64,000 nt of DNA from Holtiella tumoricola (GTDB taxonomy: Bacteria; Bacillota; Clostridia; Lachnospirales; Cellulosilyticaceae), in NCBI RefSeq assembly GCF_027857615.1, contig NZ_JAQIFT010000033.1, forward strand, positions 20,791 to 84,790, written 5' to 3'. Positions 1-9,312 of this stretch are shown in pieces. A program made the translations under genes and the position numbers. Every line of letters starts with the position of its first letter. Position 1 is the stretch's first letter. Under the pieces are notes generated by a model. That model did no database searches, had not been told where the DNA came from, and worked only from the letters and a program-made list of their open reading frames with translations.

Positions 1-1403
1 CTAAGTTCCTTGCTTTTTCCGTAACGATTAAATATTGCTTTACATCTTAATTTTAATGTATCGGGACGTTTTAATCTGTTTTTGAGTTTTCGTTTTAGGG
101 TTCGATTGACATGAAAAGATATTTTGTGAAAGTCTTTATTGACTTCCGTTGCTAAATTATAGTAATTGTGAATACCCATGACAAAAGAATTATATATACC
201 GATATATTTATATGCGGTTTCTTTATCATCATGTTTTGCTATTTCGCTTATTGTTTCATTCGCTCGCTTTAATATATTTTTATGTGCTTTTTCTGTTATG
301 TGAGATGTAACAATATATCTGGGTTGTCCGTTTGACTTTTTACCTTTGATTTTAGCCTTTAATCTAAATCCCAAAAACTCTGAATAGTGTCTTTTGAGAT
401 TTACTATCTTCGTGTTTTCGGGACTGATTTCAAGATTTAATCTTTCTTTCAACCATTTCTGTGTTACTATAAATAGTTTTTCAGCGTCATCTCTTGTACG
501 ACAGAATATTTTGAAGTCATCTGCACATCTGACAATGTAACATTCTTTCAGATTTGTTTTTCTAAGTGCAAAATATATAGGACTTTTATTTGCTACTCCG
601 TTTTCGTGAATACTACATTTATAGTTGTAGTCAGTCGGAAATTCTTCCCACTGACTTGCTATCCACCAATCAAGTTCATTTAATACCACATTCGATAATA
701 ACGGACTGATAAGCGAGCCTTGCGGAGTACCCTTTTCGGGAAAGCCTATTCCCGCAACTTCTGCCTTTAGCATTGTGCTGATAATACTGATTAACTTCTT
801 ATCTCTTATTCCCAAATGCCACATCTGTTTTAGTAATTTCCCATGTGATATATTATCGAAAAAGCCTTTAATATCAATATCTATGACATAGTGCATATTC
901 CTTTGTTGTATCATTGCTATTGCTTGAACAATAGCATGTTCTGCACTTCTATTCGGTCTGAAACCGTTAGAACGTTCATGGAATTTTGCTTCGCAGATTG
1001 GCTCTAAGACTTGCAATATACATTGCTGTATAAGCCTGTCTTTGATTGTGGGGATACCTAAAGGACGAGTTTTTCCATTTGCCTTAGGTATTTCTACTCT
1101 GCATATTTTGTTTGGAGTATACCATTCAAGCGATTTTACAATATTAGCGATTAGTTGTTGGTCCTTCCACCTTTTCAAATTTTCGATTGTTTTTCCGTCT
1201 ACACCTGCGGTTTTACTACCTTTATTGATTTTCAGATTTCTGTATGCAAGTTTAATATTTTCCTCCGACATAATAAGTGTCATTAGATTTTTGAAAACTT
1301 TATTGTTTTTACTGTCTGCATACAATCTGTCAAGGGTAGTTTGTAAATCGTAATATTCACTGTTTCGCAGCTTACGACGTTTTGGTGCTTTTGAGTTTGC
1401 TAT
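1..1403 (-). CDS. ltrA: Group II intron reverse transcriptase/maturase (C-terminus cut by window)
   Basis: The intron-encoded protein for splicing and retrohoming. The frame stays open from about 1403 to the window edge (about 467 codons). It shows the N-terminal KLRNSEYYDLQ segment, the RT block with YVIDIDIKGFFDNI, the PQGSLISPLLSN block and the catalytic region VRCADDF, then the start of the maturase domain. The active site reads CADD instead of the more usual YADD. No ATG precedes the conserved N-terminus. After an in-frame TAA at 1412-1410 the only start-like codon is ATA at 1403, with AGAAGG nine bases upstream. The next ATGs (1283, 1271) would remove conserved sequence. The ATA start is therefore an inference. 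Confidence 0.9.
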   Translation of the reverse strand, partial: MANSKAPKRRKLRNSEYYDLQTTLDRLYADSKNNKVFKNLMTLIMSEENIKLAYRNLKINKGSKTAGVDGKTIENLKRWKDQQLIANIVKSLEWYTPNKICRVEIPKANGKTRPLGIPTIKDRLIQQCILQVLEPICEAKFHERSNGFRPNRSAEHAIVQAIAMIQQRNMHYVIDIDIKGFFDNISHGKLLKQMWHLGIRDKKLISIISTMLKAEVAGIGFPEKGTPQGSLISPLLSNVVLNELDWWIASQWEEFPTDYNYKCSIHENGVANKSPIYFALRKTNLKECYIVRCADDFKIFCRTRDDAEKLFIVTQKWLKERLNLEISPENTKIVNLKRHYSEFLGFRLKAKIKGKKSNGQPRYIVTSHITEKAHKNILKRANETISEIAKHDDKETAYKYIGIYNSFVMGIHNYYNLATEVNKDFHKISFHVNRTLKRKLKNRLKRPDTLKLRCKAIFNRYGKSKEL

Positions 1404-2156
1404 GGTCGGTTACCTTCTTATGTGAAAATCACATTTAGATTTACCTTTTTTAGTCATACTCGAACCCATAAAAATTGTGTAATTCTTTTATTTAGTTTTA
1501 CTGTGACTAATGCCTATCCCTCCACCGCTTATTATCACGGTTTCATAGGTACTATGGCATCACTTTCAGCCAGATAAAATCAAGTTATATCAATATTGAT
1601 TTTCCTTAATAACGTTTCGTTGCAATGTAACTTGCTCCACGTTCTGACCTTACCACGTTCCGATATTTCTATCTTTTTATTCATACCCTTAGGTGCCTCA
1701 TCTAAGCCTGTAAGCTACTCTTGTGCCTGTAACACAATAAGGAATTTCATAACAACAAAATCTTACTTTTCCTCGGTTTACGTCCATATTCGGACAATAA
1801 CATTTCTGCTATTCGGAAGTTTAGACCCGTACAATCTGAGGTTTGTCTGTAGTCTTTTACACCACATACTCACCATAGGTATATTTTAGACCTCCGACAT
1901 ATAGGCAACACCGTATACCTCTATACAGCTTTCCACAGCATTATCTGTTTGGGTTACTCTCTGCCGACTTCAGCGAGCTTCAGACAACCGAACGTTACAT
2001 TTTCGCATTGCCTGTCGCAGTATCAAGGGGGCGTTTCGGGGCGTTACTCCGTCATTCCACCTCTCGAAATATCAGTTCTACAAGTTATTTATGAAATTTT
2101 TTCAATTTTCATTGAATGACTTGTGCCTAACCTTTTCAGTTAGGAACGTGTCGCAC
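1..2156 (-). mobile_element. Group II intron interrupting virD4 (5' end at 2156, 3' end outside window)
   Basis: Reading leftward, the intron begins with GTGCGACACG at 2156-2147, matching the bacterial group II 5' consensus GUGYG. It lies directly after the VirD4 codons for PEEDN, so the T4SS coupling protein gene is split here. Positions 2156-1404 are ribozyme sequence (domains I-III and the start of IV) without a credible gene. The intron-encoded protein follows on the same strand. The last six exon bases (ACAACA) can pair with TGTTGT on the intron strand at 1757-1752, a candidate EBS1. Domains V and VI and the second exon lie outside the window. Confidence 0.9.
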
Positions 2157-3231
2157 TGTTGTCCTCCTCCGGCAAGATTAAGAAGATTGCAGACTTCTCC
2201 TTACAAAACTTTTCTGCATCAATAGCGGTATGAAAACACAAAATCTGTTCAAGCTCAGTATCAAGAAAGGCATTGAGCTTTGAGAGTACGGTAGACAGAA
2301 CAGATGCCATTGCTGCTTCGCTTGAGTTGAGCGCTGCACCAGCAAGCCATCTTGCCTTATGGGTAGACGGTAGCATCTCCATCATCACTTGAAATTGACT
2401 TTTTCCTTTCACCTTTGAGGGGACTGTGAGATCTTGTACCATTTTGAACACTGACACGATATGGCGTCTCTCTACCATCTGCCCATCAATTTTTGTAGGC
2501 GGCAAAAACTCTGCAAGGAGTAAAATCACCGCTGAGAGCAACCCCTCTGCCGAATCATAGAAAAACGCATTTTGCCCCATTGAGGAATTATCGCCGTTGG
2601 GAGCAATAATGGTCTTGGCAATAATCTTGGCATACTTTTCCGCCTTTGCTTTCGCCATCAGATTATTGTTGTCAGCACGGTAGATATCTATATATTTGTT
2701 AACGAGATGAAGCAGATTGTTGCCGTCACTCTTGGTGGGGTTACGCAAATCAATGACTGCAATATTGTAGCCATAGTTTTCTTTGGCGATGCTACCATAA
2801 TTTCGAGCCAAATCTCCCTTAGTATCGGTGGTGATGAAGCTCATGCCACTGGCACAGGCATATTCCAAATTAGGATAGAGGAAGAATGCGGTTTTACCAA
2901 CACCGGCAGCACCAATCATAAGGCAGTGAACATCGCCTATATCCACTAAACCTGTGACAGCATCTTTGTTTCCAAGAGAGCCAACAACCAAACCTTGCTC
3001 TTGGGGAAGATTTTCACCCTTACGCCAGTTGGGAACATCAAATAGAACTTGATTATATACTTGCTTAACTTCTTTCTTTGTTAGAAACCTTGCCACACCA
3101 TGTTGACCGTCACCTACTGTTTTGCTTTTGATACCGTTAAGGGTGTAAAAGTGTGCCAACATAGAAAGGCCGCCTATGACGAGAAACATCAAGGCGGCAG
3201 AGGATATTAAAATGATCAGTGGTTCGTTCAC
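2157..3231 (-). CDS. virD4: VirD4/TraG coupling protein, 5' exon only
   Basis: T4SS coupling ATPase that brings the relaxase-DNA complex to the secretion channel at the membrane. The N-terminus has a membrane segment (about residues 5-27). A Walker A motif GAAGVGKT follows, then the segment ending in ILPEEDN, where the family continues with the rest of the ATPase domain. Here the reading frame runs straight into the group II intron, so only about 358 codons are present as 5' exon. A complete protein needs intron splicing. It is the last gene of the leftward block seen here. Confidence 0.92.
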
Positions 3232-3396
3232 GAGATGACTCCTTTCTTTTAGAAAATTTTTATGATAAAATTAATTTAACCGACTGCACATCACAGATGC
3301 TAGTCGTGAACATAATCTCCATTCTCTCGAAGTTATAACTTTGAGTAGTTGAGTGGGGTGTATTTATATAACATGAGTATCATTAGGAGAAAAATA

Positions 3397-4242
3397 ATGA
3401 AAGTAAAATATTTCATAGCAATCCTGCTATGCTTATTCATCGCATTTATTTCGCTTGGTTTATATAATGGACTACGCATACAGGAATACGAGGTTGATGC
3501 TGAAAATATAGAAAACCATATCAAGATTGCACTCATTACAGATTTACATTCATGTAGTTACGGCGAAGATGAATCAGCACTAATAGACTTGTTGGACAAG
3601 GAAAGTCCTGACCTAGTTATGCTTGCAGGGGATATTTTTGATGATGTGATTTCCAATGATAATACGGTATTCTTTCTTGAGAATATAACAAAAAAATATC
3701 CATGCTATTATGTAACCGGGAATCACGAATATTGGAGCGGAAGAAGTGCGTTTGAAGAAAAAATGCAAATTCTCAAAAATTTCGGAGTGATCCATTTAAG
3801 CGCTGAAATGGAAATACTCACTATAAACAATGAAACAATAAATATTTGTGGGGTAGATGATCCTGATGCTGCAATGATTGCTTCTAGGGACAGAAATTAC
3901 AGTACGCTGAGTTTTGAGGAACAAATCGAGAAAGTAAAAAAACTATCAGATAATGCAAACTATACAATTCTTCTTTCGCATAGGCCGGAATATCTGGATC
4001 GATACGTTACAGAAGGTTTTGACCTTGTGTTAAGCGGTCATGCACATGGCGGTCAATGGAGAATACCGGGATTAGTCAACGGAGTGTATGCTCCAAATCA
4101 AGGATGGTTTCCGAAGTATGCCGGTGGAAAGTACATAGTGGATAATACAACTATGATTGTAAGCAGAGGGCTTGCCAAAGAAAGCACCCGAATCCCCCGC
4201 TTTTATAATCGACCTGAAGTTGTGCTAATAGACCTCTATTAA
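3397..4242 (+). CDS. Membrane-anchored metallophosphoesterase
   Basis: A calcineurin-like phosphoesterase of 281 residues. One N-terminal membrane anchor (about residues 5-25) places the catalytic domain outside the cytoplasm. The metal-binding motifs appear in order: TDLHS, GDIFDD, GNHEYW, SHRPE and GHAHGGQ. This set is typical of the YkuE/YaeI group acting on phosphate esters such as UDP-diacylglucosamine-like lipids; the substrate here is unknown. The start at 3397 follows AGGAGAAAAATA, better than the upstream in-frame starts. The gene lies opposite to its neighbours between virD4 and the TOPRIM gene, so it is an ICE cargo gene, followed by a strong hairpin at 4315. Confidence 0.85.
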   Translation: MKVKYFIAILLCLFIAFISLGLYNGLRIQEYEVDAENIENHIKIALITDLHSCSYGEDESALIDLLDKESPDLVMLAGDIFDDVISNDNTVFFLENITKKYPCYYVTGNHEYWSGRSAFEEKMQILKNFGVIHLSAEMEILTINNETINICGVDDPDAAMIASRDRNYSTLSFEEQIEKVKKLSDNANYTILLSHRPEYLDRYVTEGFDLVLSGHAHGGQWRIPGLVNGVYAPNQGWFPKYAGGKYIVDNTTMIVSRGLAKESTRIPRFYNRPEVVLIDLY

Positions 4243-4314
4243 TTACCCATTATGAGCATTGCACTGTGTATGGATAAAAAAATTCTAAGACATAGGCAAA
4301 TAAATATTTTCTTT

Positions 4315-4347
4315 ATAACCGAGAGCATTACTGCCCTCGGTTATATG
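4315..4347. terminator. Hairpin between convergent genes
   Basis: Twelve to thirteen base-pair stem (ATAACCGAG... paired with ...CTCGGTTAT) between the convergent metallophosphoesterase and TOPRIM genes. T-tracts are short on both sides, so it may act in both directions but weakly. Confidence 0.6.
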
Positions 4348-4351
4348 ATTT

Positions 4352-5299
4352 TTAATCCATCTTTAAACTTATTTCTCGCTTTGGCTCTCTCTGTTGTTCC
4401 TGTAAGTCCTCATTGAAATCTTTAAGATTAGGCAGTAACCTTTTGACTGTAATTTCTCTTTCCACAAGTAGCTTTGCAAACTTATCCACAGCTTTTTGCC
4501 CGGCAGAGTCATTGTCAAGACAAAGAACAACGGTGGTTAAGCTTTGGTTATTATCAAGCTGTTTCAGCATTGCCTGTTCCGACAGACCACAGAGTGCCAC
4601 ATAGCTATGCTTTTTCCAATCGCTGTTTTTATACATACTGATAAATGACAGCATATCTATGGGTGCCTCAAAAACATAGAGTCTGTCACTTATACCTTTT
4701 CGATTGAAGCTGTAACTAGGATTACTACTGTCAATATTACCCTTGTAGCTTTTACCTTTGGAATAGATCCCACGCTTGTGTGCATGACGAGCTACGCCAT
4801 TTTCATCGTAGCCAACAAAAATTGCATTGTGAAACTCGTTCTTTCCGTTCTTGGATTTTTCAAGGCTCTCATAAATTAGCTGTTCCCTTGCAAATGTCGA
4901 TAGCACCTCACTGTCTAAACAGCGGTGCTTGATGAGATAGGCAAAGGTTCTTCGCATATCCTTATTCTGCGGCGGCAATTCAAAGGGCTTTTTCGGTTCT
5001 TCTACACGCTCCGATGCCTGATGGTAGACCGTTCCACAGCTACCGCCTAACAGCATGGTGACTGCATCGGGAAACGAAAGATTATAAAAACTCTTTACAA
5101 AATCAATGGCATAACCACCTTGCTCAGCAGCATGATCGTACCACTCATTGCCACGGACGGTAATGCTGTGATCACTGGAGAGTCTTTTTTCTCTGCCGGA
5201 CGGCATCAGCTTTTCACCTTGTTGCAATAAAAAATGTTCAAGGTCAACACTATTGGCTCGTTCTTTTTCCTCATCGGTAAAATGAATGTATTTTGCCAT
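4352..5299 (-). CDS. DUF3991/TOPRIM domain protein, primase-like
   Basis: A 315-residue protein of the type found beside relaxases in Clostridial ICEs. The N-terminal part resembles the CHC2-like region of DnaG primases but lacks an obvious zinc-finger cysteine set. A DUF3991 segment follows. The C-terminal TOPRIM fold shows the acidic residue in FEAPIDML (about residue 215) and the DxD-like CLDNDSAGQ. It probably acts in primer synthesis or DNA processing during transfer; that role is inferred from family and position. The start is ATG 5299, five bases after AGGAGG, preferred to the upstream GTG at 5305. It lies 10 bases after a 41-residue ORF and downstream of the relaxase. Confidence 0.85.
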   Translation of the reverse strand: MAKYIHFTDEEKERANSVDLEHFLLQQGEKLMPSGREKRLSSDHSITVRGNEWYDHAAEQGGYAIDFVKSFYNLSFPDAVTMLLGGSCGTVYHQASERVEEPKKPFELPPQNKDMRRTFAYLIKHRCLDSEVLSTFAREQLIYESLEKSKNGKNEFHNAIFVGYDENGVARHAHKRGIYSKGKSYKGNIDSSNPSYSFNRKGISDRLYVFEAPIDMLSFISMYKNSDWKKHSYVALCGLSEQAMLKQLDNNQSLTTVVLCLDNDSAGQKAVDKFAKLLVEREITVKRLLPNLKDFNEDLQEQQREPKREISLKMD

Positions 5300-5309
5300 A
5301 GACACCTCC

Positions 5310-5435
5310 TCAATTGTTTTTTCCCACTTTACGATGAAAGGCTATCCGTTTGATTGGGTAGCCTTTCGCATTCTGAGGGATATTGAATTTATTAGAAGGG
5401 AATATTTGATAGGGTTCTTTCTTGCTTTTCTTCAT
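5310..5435 (-). CDS. 41-residue basic peptide, unknown
   Basis: Short ORF beginning MKKSKKEPYQIF with a strong AAAGGAGGTG ribosome site 8 bases before the ATG. It ends TGA just before the TOPRIM gene, and its stop codon abuts the AGGAGG of that gene, so translation is probably coupled. The peptide is rich in Lys/Arg and has no membrane segment. An internal inverted repeat (AAGGCTA/TAGCCTT near 5340-5370) lies within the coding sequence. I do not recognise a family. Confidence 0.6.
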   Translation of the reverse strand: MKKSKKEPYQIFPSNKFNIPQNAKGYPIKRIAFHRKVGKNN

Positions 5436-5452
5436 AAAATGCACCTCCTTTT

Positions 5453-8185
5453 TTAATATTCCAAACGCTGTTCGTGATCGTCCTGCTTATGACCTTGTGC
5501 CAGTTTCTTTTCTCTGAGTTTTCTCATGCGCTTGCTGTCAATCTTCAGACTGACAACAGATTTTTGCGATGGCTGATTATTTTCAAATATTTGACTCATG
5601 TGGTGCATGAGTCTTGTCACCGCAAAAGACACCGAGAGTTCTTTCCACCTGTCAATATTATCAAGAAAAAATTGAGCGTACTCATTGCCTTGCTCTGCCG
5701 ACAGCGTAAACCATTTGATAGCAGTTTCCTTATCCTTTGGCACGTCCTTACCCATAAGATACAGCTTACCGAGAATATACCCCGCAAATTGATTTCCTTG
5801 TTCGACTGATGCTGAGAGATAGAACACAGCTTTCTGAGTATCCTTAGGTATCTGCTCACCTGCGAGATAAAGTTTACCGAGCTGATATTGTGAAAACTGA
5901 TTTTGCTTTTCAGCCGATTGTGACAGCCAGTTTACTGCCTTTTGAATATCTCTGCAGCTTTCCTCATTGAGATAAATTTTACCCAGTGAGTATGCTGCCC
6001 ACTCGTTGCCTTGTTCTGCCGACAAGGAAAACAGCTCCACAGCCTTAGTGAGGTTATGCTCTAAATGTTCACCTTTATAATAAAGTTTGGCAAGAGAATA
6101 CTGTGCCAACTCATTTCCACTGTCTGAAGCAGTTTGCAGATACTTTAAGGCTGTTTGCAATTCTTCGGTGGTCAAATTATCTTCAGTAAGAATGAGTTTC
6201 GCCAAAGAATAACAGGCAAAGGGATTGCCCAGCTTTGCCGACTTTTCAAAGTATTCTTTTGCTTTAGGGACATCTTTTTCAGTGCCTATTCCATTTTGGA
6301 GTATCCACCCAAGGCGATATTGGATTTTGTCATCGTGATTTTGTTTTTCTAAGGCAACAAAACCTAGATAGGCTTTTTCAAAGTGATGAGTGCTTTGTTC
6401 TTTATCTTTTTCAGTACCAATGCCATCACGAAACATTTTTGCCACTTCAAAATAGGCATAAGGAAAACCTTGCTTTGCACTACGGAGATATAATTCAAAG
6501 GCTTTCTCATAGCTTTGCTCTACACCTTGTCCTCGATAGAAAAGACCGCCGAGGGAGTATTCTGCATACTTGTAGTTCTCTTTTGCCGATTTTTGAAACC
6601 ATTCGGCGGCTAATTCATAGTCTTGTTCTGTACCATGACCCTGTGCATACATTTTGCCGATACGATATTCTAGGTATTTACAAGGCTTTTTGTTTTCTAG
6701 AAATAGTAACCCATCAAGAGCCTGCTTGTAATATCTCTGTGCTTTCTCAGTATCAATTTCCATACCAAGTCCGTCAGCATACATTCGCCCTAAATCAAAA
6801 ACTGCAAGCATATTCCCATTTTGGGATTCTGCTTGCAGCAGCTCCAAGGCACATTCAAAGTCAGGCTCGTGGTCAGCATCGCCAAAGAGAAAAACACGAG
6901 CCTGTTTGTATTCCTCCGTCCATTTGACATAGGGTGAATTATTTTCTTCCATTCCTATTTCTTCCTCTGTATCTATAGGTTCGAGGAAACTGCTATCAGC
7001 AATTGTTTCCTCCTGCACAGATGATTCGTCAAGTTGCTCCATCTCATCAATCTCTGTAAGAATTATTTCACCCTTTGCAAGTCTATCCGCCTCATAGATA
7101 ATGTGGTTTTTAATAGACTTAAACTCTTTCTGCTGTGACAAAGGAAAGATTGGTTCGGGAGTATCACGGTAGCTTGCAGTAATTTCACTTCTCATTTCGC
7201 ACCACAACTTATAAGCGTGAGCTATGGACGGCTCCTTTGCAAGCTCATCGGTGATGTCGTCCACCAACTTTTTTGTGCGAGGGGGAAGATAACCATACAC
7301 CCTTTTGCCTTGGGTGCATTCCAGATTTTCGGAAAGCTCTGCAAGCATTTTTTCAATAGCTGCGGTCTGCATTTCACCGGCAGAGATCTTCATGAAGAGC
7401 TGCTCTATCACTTTTTTACTCTCTGCTTTTAATGTATCTCTTCGTTTCGTCTGTTCGGCATAAATAGCAATCATTTCTTGTTTGAAAATTCCTGACACAA
7501 GCCCTGACTTTATTTTGGCAATCCCTTTTTTGTCAAGAAAGCCATGCCTTGCATTTTCACAATAACAAATCATGTGGATATGGGGATGGTGGTTTTCATC
7601 GTGGAAGGCAGCGTACCAACGAAACTCCTCCAAGGGAATTTTTAAGCTTTCTGCAATAGTTGGCGCATAGGATGAGAGGTAATCTTTCCATCGCTCGGCA
7701 TTATCAAATTCGGTTCTAATTGCCTCCTCCCGCCTAAGAGAGATAATCGGTAGCCACACATTGCCTTCATGTTCGGAAACCTCTTTTGCTACTTTGGACA
7801 ATATGATTTTATCACTGCCACCATTGAATAAACCGTGAGAGGATATCTTTTCTACTCTTGGACGGTTTGCAATGTAGTCAACATAGTTTTCTTTCTTCAC
7901 AACCACATCAAGGTTATGTTCCAAGGCATTTGTAATAAACTCCGAGGCATTTTCAAGGGTTTTATTTTCTAGATAGTCCTCGTACTCAAATAGATTTTTG
8001 GTATCGGGAAATTCATTTAGAATTTGGGTAATGAGCTGCTCCTGCTTTTTCGTAGCGGGAAGATTTTTATTTCGGATGACCATTTTCTGCACACCATCTC
8101 TGGTAGCAATGTAGCTGACGAGATTTTCTTTATGTGCTGTGTCACCGCTTTTCAGATATGGACACTTGAATATGACTCTTGGCAT
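5453..8185 (-). CDS. MobP-type relaxase with C-terminal Sel1 repeats
   Basis: The conjugative relaxase that nicks oriT and leads the strand into the recipient. Residues 1-260 hold the relaxase domain, with the three-histidine metal motif inside HHPHIH (about residues 196-202); the start MPRVIFKCPYL is typical of MobP3-type proteins. Residues about 430-855 are some eleven Sel1-like (TPR-type) repeats of about 36 residues with signatures such as AAEWFQKSAKENYKYAEYSLG. Total length is 910 residues. The repeats probably form a protein-binding superhelix; partner unknown. The ATG overlaps the stop of the MobC-like gene (TAATG), so the two are translationally coupled. Confidence 0.93.
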   Translation of the reverse strand: MPRVIFKCPYLKSGDTAHKENLVSYIATRDGVQKMVIRNKNLPATKKQEQLITQILNEFPDTKNLFEYEDYLENKTLENASEFITNALEHNLDVVVKKENYVDYIANRPRVEKISSHGLFNGGSDKIILSKVAKEVSEHEGNVWLPIISLRREEAIRTEFDNAERWKDYLSSYAPTIAESLKIPLEEFRWYAAFHDENHHPHIHMICYCENARHGFLDKKGIAKIKSGLVSGIFKQEMIAIYAEQTKRRDTLKAESKKVIEQLFMKISAGEMQTAAIEKMLAELSENLECTQGKRVYGYLPPRTKKLVDDITDELAKEPSIAHAYKLWCEMRSEITASYRDTPEPIFPLSQQKEFKSIKNHIIYEADRLAKGEIILTEIDEMEQLDESSVQEETIADSSFLEPIDTEEEIGMEENNSPYVKWTEEYKQARVFLFGDADHEPDFECALELLQAESQNGNMLAVFDLGRMYADGLGMEIDTEKAQRYYKQALDGLLFLENKKPCKYLEYRIGKMYAQGHGTEQDYELAAEWFQKSAKENYKYAEYSLGGLFYRGQGVEQSYEKAFELYLRSAKQGFPYAYFEVAKMFRDGIGTEKDKEQSTHHFEKAYLGFVALEKQNHDDKIQYRLGWILQNGIGTEKDVPKAKEYFEKSAKLGNPFACYSLAKLILTEDNLTTEELQTALKYLQTASDSGNELAQYSLAKLYYKGEHLEHNLTKAVELFSLSAEQGNEWAAYSLGKIYLNEESCRDIQKAVNWLSQSAEKQNQFSQYQLGKLYLAGEQIPKDTQKAVFYLSASVEQGNQFAGYILGKLYLMGKDVPKDKETAIKWFTLSAEQGNEYAQFFLDNIDRWKELSVSFAVTRLMHHMSQIFENNQPSQKSVVSLKIDSKRMRKLREKKLAQGHKQDDHEQRLEY

Positions 8186-8607
8186 TAGTCAATCAATCCC
8201 TGCTGATATTTTACGGCATCCTCCATATTGATTCTGCCTTTGTTGCGTTTGACCTCCTGCACACATCTACCACGAAGCTTATGCAAATCTTCATCACTGA
8301 TTTCAAGACCTGCGGCAAGAATATTCATCATCATGCTCATCTCAACCGACAGGCGAAAGAGATTTGCAGACTGTCGATTCTCTGTTTCCTTAAGTGTACC
8401 ACTGATAGATTCCAACAGGATTTTGGAAAGGTAGGTTGTGGAACTTTGACTGCTGAGATAGCCAATATAAAATTCCACGGCTTTCTCAATAAAATCACTG
8501 CGATTTTTACAATCGGTAAGTTCCAAATTTCTATCTATCTTCAGATATGTTTCAGGATATAACCACATAGCACTTCTTTTCTTGTTTTCATAATTTGTTT
8601 TTTTCAT
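8185..8607 (-). CDS. MobC-like relaxosome accessory protein
   Basis: A 140-residue DNA-binding accessory protein upstream of the relaxase. The N-terminal part (about residues 10-55, KRSAMWLYPETYLKIDRNLELTDCKNRSDFIEKAVEFY) resembles a ribbon-helix-helix fold. The rest is helical. Such proteins bind oriT and help the relaxase melt and nick DNA. The start at 8607 has AAAGGAG at good spacing. Immediately upstream lies the non-coding oriT-like region, the classic arrangement. The family is recognised mainly from context and the RHH-like pattern. Confidence 0.75.
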   Translation of the reverse strand: MKKTNYENKKRSAMWLYPETYLKIDRNLELTDCKNRSDFIEKAVEFYIGYLSSQSSTTYLSKILLESISGTLKETENRQSANLFRLSVEMSMMMNILAAGLEISDEDLHKLRGRCVQEVKRNKGRINMEDAVKYQQGLID

Positions 8608-9050
8608 AATTGCACTCCTTTACTCGTTTGTACACCTTGCCGACCACCCAAAAAAGGCTTAAACACTAGATTTTATGTTGTTCCGACCACCTAAGTGACT
8701 CAAAACGCTAAAACTGACCACCTAAAAACATGCACAATGAATGAAGCTGTAAGAGGTTAAAGCCTTGAACGGTGTGGCTTTTGCGGTCGGCATTGCCGTC
8801 CGCCGTAATCAAGAGGAGGTCGTTTGCGACCACCTCTCTTTATCCTGCACCAAAATCGAACGGTAAATTTCCACCTAAATCAGCTCTATTTACCACCGTA
8901 TTTCTCATCGATTTTTTGGCTTACTTTTTCATTTCGCCAAATTGCCCTCAAAACGCCCCCATCCGTGCCTATGGGTGTTGTTATCCTACCTATGGCGATA
9001 AAATCGCACACAGGGGCAGACAGATGGCAACACGATGGAGTCTGCTGTTT
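8608..9050. other. Probable origin of transfer (oriT) region
   Basis: A 440-base gene-free stretch directly upstream of the MobC-like and relaxase genes. It contains four copies of GACCACC followed mostly by T/C and A: 8642-8650, 8685-8694, 8716-8725 and 8828-8837. The last is one arm of a hairpin (AGAGGAGGTCG 8812-8822 against CGACCACCTCT 8827-8837, one mismatch). A second GC-rich inverted repeat (GCGGTCGGCA/TGCCGTCCGC) lies at 8783-8804. Direct repeats plus a hairpin beside relaxase genes fit an oriT. The nick site cannot be placed from sequence alone. ORFs on the plus strand here lack ribosome sites and family resemblance. Confidence 0.7.
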
Positions 9051-9052
9051 TA

Positions 9053-9298
9053 TCACATGGTGTTACCACTGACGGACGGTTCTGCTACTTTAGGTTTCTT
9101 CGCTTTTGCTGTGTATTTGCTGTCCTCAGAGGCTTCGTCAATGTACTCGCGGACAGGTGCTGGAACATATTTTTCATAGAGCTTTCCCAGTGCATCAATA
9201 AGCTCCTGTTCCAAGGACACCTCTTTTTTCTTCATATATCGCTTAGTGGCTCGGAGCTTTTCACTCTCCATTTGTACCGAAACAGTTTCTTTTTTCAT
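9053..9298 (-). CDS. Small conserved ICE protein (DUF6103-like)
   Basis: An 81-residue charged helical protein beginning MKKETVSVQMESEKLRATKR, of a type regularly found upstream of oriT in Tn1549-like ICEs. The phrase VSLEQELIDALGKLYEKYVPAPVREYI suggests a short RHH-like or dimerising helical unit. ATG 9298 lies seven bases after AGGAGG and is preferred to the TTG at 9304. Its position between oriT and DUF3846 suggests an accessory role in transfer, but no function is known. Confidence 0.6.
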   Translation of the reverse strand: MKKETVSVQMESEKLRATKRYMKKKEVSLEQELIDALGKLYEKYVPAPVREYIDEASEDSKYTAKAKKPKVAEPSVSGNTM

Positions 9299-9312
9299 AT
9301 TCAATCCTCCTA

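Noticed and set aside
1042..1889. Two plus-strand frames inside the group II intron
   Set aside because: Antisense to the reverse transcriptase and ribozyme; no start signals.
6439..6927. Plus-strand frame of 162 codons opposite the relaxase
   Set aside because: It is the antisense shadow of the Sel1 repeats; no ribosome site and many His/Gln runs.
8772..9179. Plus-strand open reading frame of 135 codons across the oriT region
   Set aside because: No ribosome site, no protein-like composition, overlaps repeats and the DUF6103-like gene on the other strand.
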